64,000 nt of DNA from Dactylonectria macrodidyma. Its lineage: Eukaryota > Ascomycota > Sordariomycetes > Hypocreales > Nectriaceae. The translations under genes and the position numbers were made by a program. The DNA is taken from the NCBI GenBank assembly GCA_020744425.1, contig JAGMUV010000019.1:1240001-1304000 (forward strand), in the 5' to 3' direction. Below the pieces are notes generated by a model that ran no database searches, was not told where the DNA came from, and saw only the letters and a program-made list of their open reading frames with translations. Below, piece by piece: positions 33,536-45,913 of this stretch (within the stretch, counting starts at the first letter, position 1; every line of letters starts with the position of its first letter).

Positions 33536-35466
33536 TTAGATCGAATGTAAGAGCTTCTGCCAGAAGGTCTTCTGGCCGGGTACCTCGCCCCTGTTGACAG
33601 ACCCTTTCGAATCCAGATCCGTCCTCCTGCCGCTATCGAGATCGATAGTCCAACTGCGCTTGAGGGGATCACTGCCTCGCCAATACAGCTTGCCGGCCAC
33701 GTAGATGATTCCGAATAGGGGAACGAGGATGTAGGCGTCGACGAAGTTGCCAGCGTTGAACGGCGACAGCGTGGTCCACCCTTGCACCAGAGCCAGGAAA
33801 ATACAGGCCCCGAGTCCGACATACGAGAGCCCAGGGTACCAGAGGGCTTTGTAGGGAAGTTCGCTGATGCTTCGGCCCTGGGCCACCCAGGCGCGTCGGA
33901 AGCGGATGTGGATGAGGCTGATGCTGCCCCAGACGAGGAACGCGCTGACGCCGGAGAGGTTCACGATGTAAGAGTATGCCTTGGATGCGCCGGTGGACAC
34001 ATTCATCATGGAGATGGAGCCGACGGCGTTGGTGAGGAGGATGGCCCAGACGGGGACGCCCCTTTTGTTAGTCCAGCCAAGAATCTTGGGGGCCTTTCCA
34101 GACTGCGCCATGAACAAGACGGTTCTAGAGCCGATGTAGATGGACGAGTTGATGGCGGATAAACAAGTGATGAGGATAAAGGAGTTAATAAGATGGACGC
34201 CTAGACACACAATTGTTAGTATTCGCACCCGAACGCTACGGTTGTCCGCTTAAGTCACTCACCTCCATCCCAGCCAGCAATCTGGATGGCGATGGTCATG
34301 GGACTCTTCAAAGCCTTGGACTCTCCGTTAACAAGCCCATCTGCATTCGCTGGACAGGTGAGGCCGAAGAAGAAGGCGGATCCCATGTAGACGAAGATGA
34401 TACGCCAGAAGACCTGGCGAATGGCCTGAGGAATAGCAATCCCAGGGTTCCTTGTCTCAGTGGCGGCGATGGCGATAGATTCGACTCCGGAGTAGAAGGT
34501 CGAGCAGAAGACGAAGACGGTGGCGACGCCTCGAAAGCCGTTGCCGTTGAAGGCTCCCGGGTCCCTCCAATACTTGAACCCAAGCGCCTCGTCCTGGCCG
34601 ATGAGTCCTCCAGCGGCGTAGATGATGGAGAAGATGAAGTAGGCAGTGAGACCCAAGAGTTTGATGAGCGCCAGCCAAAACTCGGCCTCGCCAAACGCCT
34701 CGATACCAAGGAGCTGGAAACCCATAAAGACTGACCAGAAGATCAAGAAATAGCCCCAGAGTGGCACGACAGGCCCCCAGTAGGTCATAATGCTGCAAAT
34801 GACATTGTATTCGTTGGCCAAAACGGCGGCCCAGATCAAAAAGTAGTTCCATCCGACGGCAACAGAGAAGGATTTGTCGACCATGCGTTCAGCAAGGGAG
34901 ATGAATGAGCCTCCACCGGGGTAGAGGGTTGTCACCTCGCCGAGAGACTGCATGATTGAGAAGGCGATGATTCCTAGCCGGAGAAAGTTAGTTTTTGATT
35001 TCAAATGCCATGTATCATGAATGCGCCAGCGTGAGAATCGGCTTCGCCTTAATCTCATCTTATCTTGTGATGTCGTCTGTGAGACCTCATGACTGTGAGA
35101 CGCCGTCAAGAGATTGTCACAAACCACACCCCTCAGCATACAAATCACGAGGCCGTTTCTCAATCATTTCTCATTTGCCGGCGTAGAGAGGCGAATTAAC
35201 TAGAACATACCAATAACACCAAAACCGATGATCAGAGAGGCTGGGCCTCCGTTATTTAGCGCGCCACCCGAGCCAACGAGTAAGCCAGGCCCAATAATAC
35301 CGGCGAGGGCCATCATAGACAGATGTCGATTCTTGAGGCCTCGTTTGACACCGGAATCAGGGTCGAGGGAGCTGTCATCGCTCAAGCCCCGGCGGGGCGA
35401 GCCAGATTCGTAGTCGGCGATGCCATCGTCGGGCCCGACGAGGTGATCGTCTTTCTGGTGAGACAT
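33536..35466 (-). CDS. amino acid permease of the fungal YAT/AAP family
   Basis: Plasma-membrane amino acid/proton symporter. Exons on the minus strand: 35466-35211, 34973-34263, 34200-33536; introns of 237 and 62 nt, phases consistent. 543 aa. A hydrophilic N-terminus of about 48 residues with acidic and Ser clusters precedes 12 expected membrane segments. Family signatures: RHLSMMALAGIIGPGLLVGSGGAL in TM1 (small residues of the substrate site), SLGEVTTLYPGGGSF between TM2 and TM3, FYSGVESIAIAATETRNP in TM6-7, SAINSSIYIGSRTVLFMAQSGKAPK in TM8, and ELPYKALWYPGLSYVGL near TM11. Exon 1 ends within TM2. The cytosolic tail contains PLKRSWTIDLDSGRRTD. Substrate range cannot be fixed from sequence. 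Confidence 0.93.
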
Positions 35467-37307
35467 GGGGGAGGTGGTGGTCGACGCTGCTGATAGTGCT
35501 TCAGACTTTCAGACAGACGCGAGGAAAATGACAAGGCGGGTAGGACGACACAGGCAGCTGAGCGAGAGGCAGGGTTAGCTGGTGCCTATATAGCAAAATA
35601 ACTCGAGGTGTCTAGGATTGAAGAGGGAAAAACTAGATGGACCAACGGGAAGTAGATTTGCTAATAGATGGCAAGGAAAACAATGGCATCACCAGGCTCC
35701 GCCTGGACTAACGCAGACGGGAGCAGAAGGTGTACAATGCCAGGGATCGACCCCTCCTCATCCCCCATGAATAATTGCCCGAGTGTGAGGTAGGGACAGT
35801 GTCGACACACAGTTGGTGACAGGGATTGTGGATGAGATGCTTGTCTTGACGATTATTGACTGTACAGGACTAGTCAGCACTCAGGACCAACGAGTGATCC
35901 AGCCAGCGAAAGAAGACGGATCTGGTGATTGTGTGGATGAACCGTGTATGGATGTGTGGATGAGGGAGGGATGATGAATAGTGGATGAAGAATGGACGAA
36001 TAATTGTCCAGTGCATCGAGTCAATTCTCGGATACTACCTGAGGTACCTACTCCGTACCTTCCTAGGGATTGCTTCGGGACGAACTGCCCCCACAGTCCC
36101 ACGTCCAGTGCAGCCACACGTAGATGGTCGTGCATGTGGCTTTCTTCCCTTGTGAGCTAAATTCCCCCAAACCATTGGATCGCGTTCCCCTAGACAGCCC
36201 AGAAAAGGTGAAATAAAGCCACTGGGACGGCCCAGCCGCAGTGCGCCATCGCCGCCACCGATCACGACATCGCGACACTGACTAAAGAAGATGCCTGAAG
36301 GGTTCGCCCAAAAAACCAGCCACCAAGTGGGGGGCGAGGATAATATTCTGAACGTAGCTGTGCGAAAGGTCGGGCGTTCGAACCCACCTTGTGGCCGCGT
36401 TAGGATGTCTGCTCATAAGGGCCGCAACTGTAGATGTGGCGCCAATGAGTGCGTGCGATTATGCAGTCCCTTGTTAAGGATGTGTTATCGCCTCCTCTGG
36501 CAGAGGCCGGCCAGGACACTCTGTTACCTATGTTAGCTTGCGGTCGTGTCGACTGGGCGCGTTATCCCGGGTGCTTCTGAATGCTGCCTAAGCTTGCGGA
36601 TCGGAAGCCCCGACTGCATAGGTATCGTTAGAAGAGGTCTACGGCCTGCGAATATGTGTAGTACAGAGCCAATTTGACGTCGCGGATATGAAGCCGCCCC
36701 ATTGCCGCGTCAAGTCGAGACCATATCGCGTCGACCGAAACACAGGCCATTCGCTTTTGAACTCGGAGAAAGGTGAGAAAATGGCCTTGACCAATCGGCA
36801 TGACTCCTCCTAGTCCAAGAAGATGCTCTCCTCGGGTCTCGCTCAATGACTGCCGAGCCTGGGACGTGCTGGTTGAGAGAGGGATAATTGTAAGGGTTAG
36901 CGGCGAGTGTTTGGCGAGACCTTTCGGCGAGATTTACCCTTATTCGTACATTCATCAGTATGCGACACGATTCACCAAACGCTAGCTGGTTGAAATCGCT
37001 TGATCTTTTGCCTTAATGCTCCGTGGGTCCCCGTACCAACCCTTATATTTACTTCCTTAGCCTAAACTAGAAGGTGCTACTAGGTCTAGACCGTAGATCT
37101 TTTTCGTAACTGCCGTGAGTCTCGTATTCAATCAATCCCTTGTAGCTAATTTTATATCAGGGAATACGAACTTGAAGATTAGATAGAATGGCAGTCAGTA
37201 TATTAATAACTGCTGGACTCTGAATGGTTCTCTCTGTCTTGGCAGCGTGATCTCTGCGTCTTTATTCTTGCCTCCATTTCCTCTCAGTTAAACTTGTCTC
37301 TTACGTG
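35467..37307. other. gene-free region with a possible tRNA relic
   Basis: Promoter of the permease (-) and of the peroxidase (+). Contains GGATG-type repeats (35930-36000), AGGTACCT-type motifs (about 36040-36062) and a tRNA-like sequence at about 36318-36392. No gene supported. Confidence 0.5.
36318..36392 (+). other. tRNA-like relic (B-box and acceptor remnants)
   Basis: A B-box-like sequence GCGTTCGAACCC is preceded by AAAGGTC, and the flanks GCCACCA and TTGTGGC can form six of seven acceptor pairs. D and anticodon arms do not fold. It may be a decayed tRNA or a piece of a tRNA-derived SINE; not a functional tRNA as read. Confidence 0.3.
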
Positions 37308-39025
37308 ATGAAACTTCTACAAACCGCCACTCTATGGTGGTCTTTCGCAGCTCACGCTCAAGCCAAGTATGTCTGGCCAGCCAAGAGTGATTTCCTCGAA
37401 GACTTGTATGCTATGCAAGATGGAGCAATTCGATTTGGCTTTACAGACCGTAAGAGCCGCCCCTCGTCAATTTCCTGCAACCCTTCATTGGCTCTTGGCG
37501 GTTTCGCGCCAATCTAAGTCCAACCTTTGCCTTGACCCTCTAACACCTTGTAGTGGTAGTACCTTGCGGTTTCAACTCCGGCCAGGTCGGGAGGCAACTC
37601 GCGGCGGAATGGATCAGAACGGTATTTCACGACACGATCACACACGATAAGGCTAAGGGCACCGGCGGCCTCGATGCCTCCATCATGTTCGAAACTGAAC
37701 GCAGCGAGAATAACGGCGCATCCTTTAACCATACTTTGAACGAGCTGCACGAATTTGTCTCTCCCCGTTCAAGCGGTGCGGACATGTTGGCCTTGAGTCT
37801 CGTTGCATCCGTTGCCAGCTGCGGCGGCCAGAAAGTTCCGCTCCGCATGGGCCGTGTTGACGCCGTCAAAGCAGGACCTTCCGGTGTACCCAAGCCTGAA
37901 AACAAGCTGCGAACTGCCATGTCAGCCTTCACCAAGGCTGGATTTACGCAGCAGGAAATGATCGCCCTGGTGGCATGCGGACATACAGTCGGGGGCGTCC
38001 ACAGCACGGAGAACCCAGGCATCGCAGGAGGAAAGCCGTCCCCCTCCAACAAGCCCACGTTCGACCGAACTCCCGATGACTTTGACAATGCTGTTGTGAA
38101 AGAGTACCTTGCGAGCAACGGTGTGAATCCTTTGGTATTTGGCCGCAACGAAACCACCAACTCGGATAAGCGCATCTTTGGGTCCGACCGGAACGTTACC
38201 ATGACAAAGATGAAGGACCCCAGGACATTTCAGAGCACTTGTGAAAGTGTGTTTGAGCGTCTCATCAATACCGTCCCTTCAAGCGTCAAGCTAAGTCCGC
38301 CCATTGAGCTTGTCGACGTGAAACCTTATATCGATAAGTTGGAGCCCGCCACCAAGCCTTCGCGTGTCACCTTTGAAGGTAAGATACGTGTTAGAACAAG
38401 CCCAGGCACTGGTCGCGACCCCGACACACTCCAGGTTTCTCTCAATGTTCTTTCCCGCAATGGAAAGCGCACTACAGTCAAGGCCACTCGCATGTTTATG
38501 GGCGGTGGCCAATCATTCGGTTTCTTCTCTGAAGTTTTCACATGGTATCAATTTGCTACCGAGTTCGATGCCTCGGCTGGCCTCCGTGCGTTCGACATTC
38601 ACCTCAAGTCGGTCAAAGCGAAGGAAGCCATCCTAGATAACCAGGGAACTGGTGGATTTCCTGTTCAAGATGGTATTCTCCTCGTGCAATCCAAGTCTTG
38701 CCAGAGCAGTACAGTTCAGAACGGCAATCTCACCGTCACTGTGGAGGCGGCGGTACGAAACGATCTCGTCGACAAGTCGAATCCCCCAGTGGTCCAGATG
38801 GCACACAAGATTTCGCAGCGTGGAGCAGTCTTGCCAAGGATCTCGATCCAGCCATCTAATATGGTGGTTACGAAGACGAAGGCGGGCCCGAACTACACGC
38901 ATTACGTGGTGAAGATCGGCGTCAATGCTCAAGAGGAAACTACGACGTTTGATCTTGAATTGAAGACAAAGAAGGGCTTAGTTAAGTCTGAATTTCACTG
39001 GACAAATCGACTCTCTTCTTGCTAG
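37308..39025 (+). CDS. secreted fungal heme peroxidase (plant/fungal peroxidase superfamily)
   Basis: Exons 37308-37449 and 37554-39025, with a 104-nt intron (GTAAGA...TTGTAG). 537 aa. Signal peptide MKLLQTATLWWSFAAHAQA. The peroxidase domain covers about residues 50-300. Distal side: R69, F72, H73 in IRTVFHD. Proximal heme ligand: H191 in ALVACGHTVGG. A Ca-site-like Gly/Asp/Ser stretch (GTGGLDASI) follows the distal His. Distal Phe rather than Trp favours a secreted class II or hybrid-type enzyme over cytochrome c peroxidase. The C-terminal 240 residues form an additional domain, probably beta-rich, seen in hybrid-type fungal peroxidases; its role is unknown. The stop codon lies 26 bp before a retrotransposon LTR, yet the coding region has normal base composition and no premature stops, so the gene appears intact. 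Confidence 0.9.
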
Positions 39026-39051
39026 AAGTGGAATTGCACTCTTGTACTATC

Positions 39052-39249
39052 TGTTATAGGCTCGAGCTTTGCTCGCGCTTAGTAATGAGTCCGCGCGCAG
39101 TCCGCGCGCGGACCGCGCCCGGCTCGTTAGCTAGGGGATAGTATATTATTAAAAGGGGCGGATTAGTATAAGTAGAATAACTCTTCTTTAAGGATATTAA
39201 TTTAATAATTAACGCTTACTCGCAGTTACTATAAGGTTAGTCTATTATA
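39052..39249 (+). repeat. 5' LTR of the gypsy element
   Basis: Aligns without gaps to 52126-52323. All differences seen are transitions. Contains a GC-rich palindrome at 39100-39113. Confidence 0.9.
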
Positions 39250-41479
39250 ATTAATATCCTTTAAAAGCTAACCTAATTATAGAGGGTGAATAAGAAGTAG
39301 CCCTAGAGGTGAATTTAATTATAACTATACTAAAAGGATTATAATGCGATATAATGCTATTATAAGAATCAGTCTAAAACTAATTCTAATAAGTCTAAAC
39401 TAATTAAATTATATTTAATACTTAATAAGAAGAGCTATATAATACTATAGCCTAGTTATAATTACTATTTATAGTAATTAGTATATAAGTATTAATACTT
39501 ATAATAGGGTATAATACTTTCTAACTTATTATAAATAAGCATACTTTAAATAGTTAGTATGAATTAGAATATATTATAATAAGCTACTTACTTATACTTA
39601 GAATGAATACCTTTTAAAATATTATAGACCTTTAAGTATAGGAATCCCTACTTATAGTAGTCTTCTATATTAAGAGAAAGCTATTATTAGATGGACTAAA
39701 GTATAATAGTAATAAGCAGATGCTTTTATTATAGTTAGTAATAATATAATATAAATTCAAAGAGGATAAATGCTTTATTAGAAGTTATAAGAACTAATAG
39801 TAATATATTTAAAAAAAAATATATTAAGCAGACCATAAGAGAAGGTTATAGTCTTCTATAAAGTAAGAAGTATAATAGGTAAATATAACTTAAAGGAGTT
39901 CTTTATATATATATAGTCTGTCTTTAGAAATAACTATTATATAAAAAGGGCTTAGATAAAACTTAAGATAATAGAATAAGATAAAGATAAGTCCTTTTCT
40001 AAGTATATTATATACTTTAAGTAAATATTAGTATAAGTAAGAGGCCTATAATAAGAAGATAGTATTAAGTTAGTATAGTTATACTAAGGATTGAATAAGT
40101 GTATAAAAGAGTATTACTTAGGCTAAAACATCCTATAGGATGACTATACTATAGCTATCACTTCTTATAGAAGTGTAGCTATAGATATTAAGACATTAGT
40201 ATTAGAAGACTGCTACTATATATACTTTTAGAGGCCTTAGGCCCTGGCTCTAGCGCTAGTACTAGCCTTGCGAAAGGATGCGGATAGTAATACTCTAATA
40301 TCTAGTATTAATTTAATATAGATGACTTAGGGCTTAAAGAAGGCCTGGCCTAAGCATAGAGGTTAGTAATAGTAGTAATAAGCAGTATAAGTATTATAAG
40401 AGGAGATATAGTAAAGGTAGGAGGACGGGTCCTGCTTTTAATATAGGAAGAATATATACTATATTATAGCCTATAATTTAGTACTAGTAATAAGGCTAGT
40501 ATAAGTAAATACTATAAGTACTAATAAAAGAAGGGATTTAGTAAAGGAGGACTCTAGGTTAGAAAACTCTATACTTTTAAACTAAGACTTATATAAAAGC
40601 AGAATAACTTACTAATTATACTTTTAAAAGAGCTAGTCCTAATAGAAGAAGAAGCTAGAAAAATAGAAAATAGAATAGATAAACTACTTTTCCTTATACT
40701 TATCCTCTTTAATTATATTAGCTTCTTATAAGTATAGGTAGATAGTAGTTATAATTACTATAGTATAATTAGTAAATAAGTAGCTTAGAAATTAGATTTA
40801 AAATAGGTCTGCTTTTTAACTCTTTAAGTCTTTAGTATAGTAATAAAGTAACTAAAGAACTAGTATATAATATATTTTATATAGAGTTAGTTAGATATTA
40901 ATAAATAGAAGTGCCTAGCTTTACTTTATATAGTTCTAGGCTTTATATAAAATACTATTCTAAGAGTTCTTTAGATAAGAATGCATAATATCTCCTTTTA
41001 TATAAGTAGGAGTGAACTTATTATTAGAGGGGCTAGGAACTTTATTATAAGGGAACTCCTTAATTACTCTAATATTAGTAATATAGTAAAGATTATAGGA
41101 TATATATTTATAAGACTTATTTAGTAAGGAAGGAAATAGAGAGAATATAAAGGCTTATTTCTAACTATGAGTATTTATAAGATAAATATAATTATAAATA
41201 TAAGAATAGAAAGGAAGGCCCTCTTAAAGATAGAGAGAGTAATACTACTAAAGAAGCTCTTAGTATAAGTCTAGGACTTAGTAGATCTATTTAATAAAGA
41301 GAAAGTAAATAGGCTACTTTTATACTAAAGCACCTTTAATTACTATATCTAGCTATAGAAGGATAATAATAAGCGCGTACTAGAACTACTATAAGGTCTG
41401 CTTTATAGTATATTATAAGACTATTTATTTAAATTCTAATAATAGATTATAAGCCTTATAGATAAAGGATAGATTTAAG

Positions 41480-44240
41480 TAAGCTCTTTATTAATTATAG
41501 CGCTAGTCTTCTTTATTAAAAAGCCAGGAGGCGGATAAAGGTTTTATATAGACTACTAAGCCTTAAATAAGCTTATAGATTAAGACCAGTATTTACTACT
41601 ACTTATTAAGGAAACGCTCTATAGTCTTATAAGCGTGTAGTAGTTTATAAAGCTAGATATATACTTAGCCTTTTACTATATTCAGATCGTAAAAGGGAAT
41701 GAGAAATTAATAGTATTCTATACTTATTTTAGGCTATTTAAGTAGCTAGTCTGCTTATTCAGACTCTCTAAAGCGCTAGTAACCTTTTAATACTATATTA
41801 ATAAGGCATTAAATAAATACTTAAGCGACTTTATAATAGCATACTTTAATAATATCTTAATTTACTCTAAAGGCAGTTATAATAACTATATAAAAAAGTT
41901 AAAGGTCATTCTAAAATAATTAAAAAAAGCTAGACTAAATATTAATATTAATAAATGCATATTTATAGTAAAAGAAGTTAAGTATTTAGAGTTTATTATT
42001 AAAGTAGGAATAGGGATCCATCCTAACCCTAAGAAGGTCACTACTATCTAGAAGTAGGAGCCGCTAATCTAGGTCTAAGGCGTCTAAAGCTTTCTAGGCT
42101 TTATGAACTTTTATTACGATTTTATAAAAGATTTTTTAGAAATTACAAACTCCTTCATTCATCTTATAAAGAAAAATGCCCTCTTTTAATAGGGTGAGAA
42201 GGAGGATAAAGCATTCGAGATACTTAAAGCTATATTTATTATACACTTTATATTAGTAGAATAGGACTTAGATTAGGATATAGTAGTAAAAGCGAACAGT
42301 TTAGGCCAGGCGCTAGAAGGATGCTTTTTATAGTATAATAAGAATAGGATACTATACTCTATAGTCTATTATTCTATAAGACTAATACTAGTATAGAGGA
42401 ATTATATAATCTATAATAAAGAGCTATAAGTAATTATATCTTACTTAAAAGTATAAGTAATAAAGCTAAAGAGTATAGTATAGCTATTTATAATCCTTAT
42501 AGACTATAAGAACTTAGAGTACTTTATATACTTATATCTTATTTTAGAATAATAAGTATAATAAATAGAAATATTATTATACTTTTAGTTTATACTATAT
42601 TATTACTTTAGATTTAAAGTACTTTACTTAAATGCACTATTATAAAGCAGTTAGGATATAAAAGGGGATAAGATGCAAATAGCTAGTATTATATGCTTAG
42701 TTAATATTTATATAATAGAGATAAGTAAAGCATTAGTATATATACTTCTAAGTAAAAAAAACATCTTTTTAAGTAATTTCTTTAGTAAGATGTAAGATCA
42801 GAGTATAAGTAAAGATAGAGTATACTATGCTTAATTTAATACTATTTAAGAGAGTGTATAATATTTCTCTAAGGATATAGAAACCTATAAGTAGATTATA
42901 AATTGTAAGATTAATAAATAAAGGGTATTACTATACTATAACTAGTTATAGCTCCTATAGTAAGAACCCCTAATTATAGTAATAATCTAATAGGTATATA
43001 AATTAATAATATTAGAGTATTTAAAAAGGAATACTATATTCTAACTATTATAATATAGTTACTATTAGAATAGTATATTATAAACAGTCTGTAAGTTTAT
43101 ATAGAATTATTATTATTATAATAAGCATATTTTATAATAATATTACTAAGGCCTCTTATGACTTTTACTAATTATAGACTGATTTTAAACTTAGATTTTA
43201 GTAGATTTTATAATAGACTTACTAATAGTAACTAAAAAAAGCCCTTACTACTTTATAGTAATTACTAATAGGTTATTAAAGTATATTTAAGTAAAAGTAA
43301 TAATATTAATAGTAATAAAAGTATATATAGAGCGATTTAAAGACTACTAATAATAGTTCTATAGGTTTTTAAAATAAATTATTTCTAATTGCGGCTTAGA
43401 CTAAATAAGTGACTTCTAGACTATACTATATATACTAATCAGCTTTAAATAACTATTATTAATAGCTTACTATTCCTAAACTAATAGTAGAATAAAAAGA
43501 GTGAATTAAAAGGTTTAAGTAATTTTATAACTTATTATAAACTTTATATAAACAGACTGGCTTATATATTTAGTAGCTTACTAATTAGTATTAAATAACT
43601 AGAACTTAATAGTAATAAGAGTAAGCCTAAACTGGCTTTTTAATAGATTTAATATAGACTTTATTTAATATAAGGAATATCTAGTTATAAGTATATTATT
43701 TCTAAAGAGAAGGGTATTAATATTCTTTACTTATTTATAAGAGAGAATGGCTATTATATAGACTATAATAGTCTATACTTAATAGTAGTAAATAGAGTTA
43801 ATAAATAAGGCTTAATATTTAGTAGAACGGTTTTAGGTTAGTAATTATATATAACTATCCTTATATAATATTAAGACTAATTACTTAAATAAAAAGCTTA
43901 ATTAGATTTATATTAAATATATAGTAATAATAATACTAAGCCTTTTAATAATAATACTTAATGTTTTAAGCAAAATCTACTTAATGTTTTATATAAACCT
44001 AATAGAGAGAGTAGTAGACGATTCATTCCCTTTCTAGATCCTAGTTAACTACTGACTGGACTTAGTATAGATTGCTTAGCTAAGTAAAGAGGAGCTAGAA
44101 GTAGAATACTATATAAAAGAGATTCTTATAATAAAGAATACTAAAAGATATAGTAAGTATAAGATATTAGTTAAATAAAAAGGCTATTTATAGTTAATAT
44201 AAGAACTATTAAAATAATTTTAAAATATATAAGTATTAAA
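41480..44240 (+). pseudogene. gypsy pol relic: reverse transcriptase, integrase, chromodomain
   Basis: Broken reading frames with frequent stops at former Trp and Gln codons. The RT catalytic motif sits at 41842-41853 with both catalytic Asp codons changed to Asn (Y-F-N-N), followed by a recognisable LIYS and the KCIF...KYLEFII segment. A degenerate integrase core (SDF...AYYS...TNSRIKRVN) lies at about 43380-43510. A chromodomain remnant (KYKILVK, KGYL, stops at Trp positions) lies at about 44160-44235. This order, with a chromodomain after integrase, defines a Ty3/gypsy chromovirus. The gag region (about 39300-41400) is too degraded to read. Confidence 0.85.
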
Positions 44241-45692
44241 TAAGTTTAAGAAGACTTAGGAGGATATAAAGTTAAATAATAAGCTATATATATACTAGTA
44301 CTAGGAATAAAATTCATTAAACTATTACTTAAGTAAGGGGGGGGGGAGGATAATAACTTAGAGTACTTTATTATTACTATCTTAAGTAGGGGAGGATTAG
44401 TTATAATATAATATATTATTTTAATACCCTTTTTAATAAGGGGACGTAGAATAATAAGACTGGCTAGAAAACTAGAGGGCGGGAAGGGGAGAGTTATTAA
44501 ATGATCTATTACTAGGCCAGGCCTGATTCTAACTCCTAGAGGTTATATAGGCTAAAATCTAGGCAATAGTAGCTAAAGTCTAATTATACTAAGTATTACT
44601 AGCTAGCTAGTAATGCTTATACTCCTCTTTATAAGTAATATAATTATGCTTTATATTAGTTTAATAGTTCTAGAGGTAATAGTTAGTAAAGAAGATAGAA
44701 GTAAGAAGGAGAATATATATTAAGATTATAAAAGCTTAACTAAATAGTATATATTCCCTTAGTAATAATATAAACTAGTTATTAAGTAAGTTAATACTAC
44801 TAGTACTAGTAGTTCGCTTACTATTAGTAAATAGAAGAGGAACTATATAAGAGCAGGATAGAGAAGAGGTTCTAAATAATAAGGATAAGAGCTTATTCTA
44901 TAAAGGAGCTACTAGTGCTTATAGTACTAGTATAAGCACTAGGAGGAGCGAAGGCAGGCTAGGGGCGATTAAGAGACTGCTTAGTAATAGTAAGGGCTTT
45001 ATACTAATTATAAGTAAGGCGAATAAAGTTAGTAAAGAGAATAGCCTTATAGTTAAGACAGTTAGTAGTATAAGAGTAAGCAGTAATAATAATATAATTA
45101 CTATATTAAGAAGCATTAATTAAATTATATAAGGCTTAGTAAAAAAGGGGATTTATTACTAGTAGATACTTTACTTAAATATAATTATAATAAGTAGTAT
45201 AATAGGCCTAGTAGCCTTTACTTTAGCTAAAGATATACTTTATCTTATTACTATAAGTAAGTTAATAAATATACTAAAAGCATATAGCTTTTACTTAAAA
45301 TAGAAGCGTATTAGCCTTATTATTAGAGTCTCTCTTAATAAGATAGCTACTTATAGTATATTTAAAAGGCTATAAAACGTTAGTAAACTGTAAGTAAAGC
45401 GGATATAGGAGGAAGACATACTATATATAGGAGTTTATAGTTATAGTAAGGAGTAAAGGGGTTATTACTATCATTCAGCAGTAATCTGCTCCTAAGGGCG
45501 GCTATAGTGAATACTAGATAAATGCGGTTAGTATACTAAGATTAAGAGAGGGAGGGGAGAAACGAACTTATGCAGTAGTAGTGGAGATAAGATTAGAGCA
45601 TAGTGAGAGTATAGTAAGGAGCTTAATGAAGAAAAGTTATAAGTAAAGAGGGAGCGTTAGAAATAAGACTGTAAGTAAGAAGAAGTTAAAGT

Positions 45693-45913
45693 TGTTAGAT
45701 TTAGGCAGTATGCATAGTACCTTAGTTATTGAGAGCCTATATGTATGTGTATTATGCATATCGTTATTTAGGCTGACCTTACAGCAGTCAGGAGTATTAT
45801 ATATAGCATTCACTGCCTTCTTATTTAGGCTGTGCTTAGCATGCCCTCAGTAGTCACACGCCTAACCGAGGTTACCTAATTATATATAACTATACGTACG
45901 ATCTATTCTAACA
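45693..45913 (-). repeat. 3' LTR of the copia element (left copy)
   Basis: Pairs with 51580-51800 at equal length; terminal inverted heptamer TGTTAGA/TCTAACA intact here. Confidence 0.9.

Noticed and set aside
44919..45116. Leu/Ile-rich 65-aa frame in the gypsy element
   Set aside because: Hydrophobic content is a by-product of RIP-driven AT richness (TTA, ATA, ATT codons), not a membrane protein.
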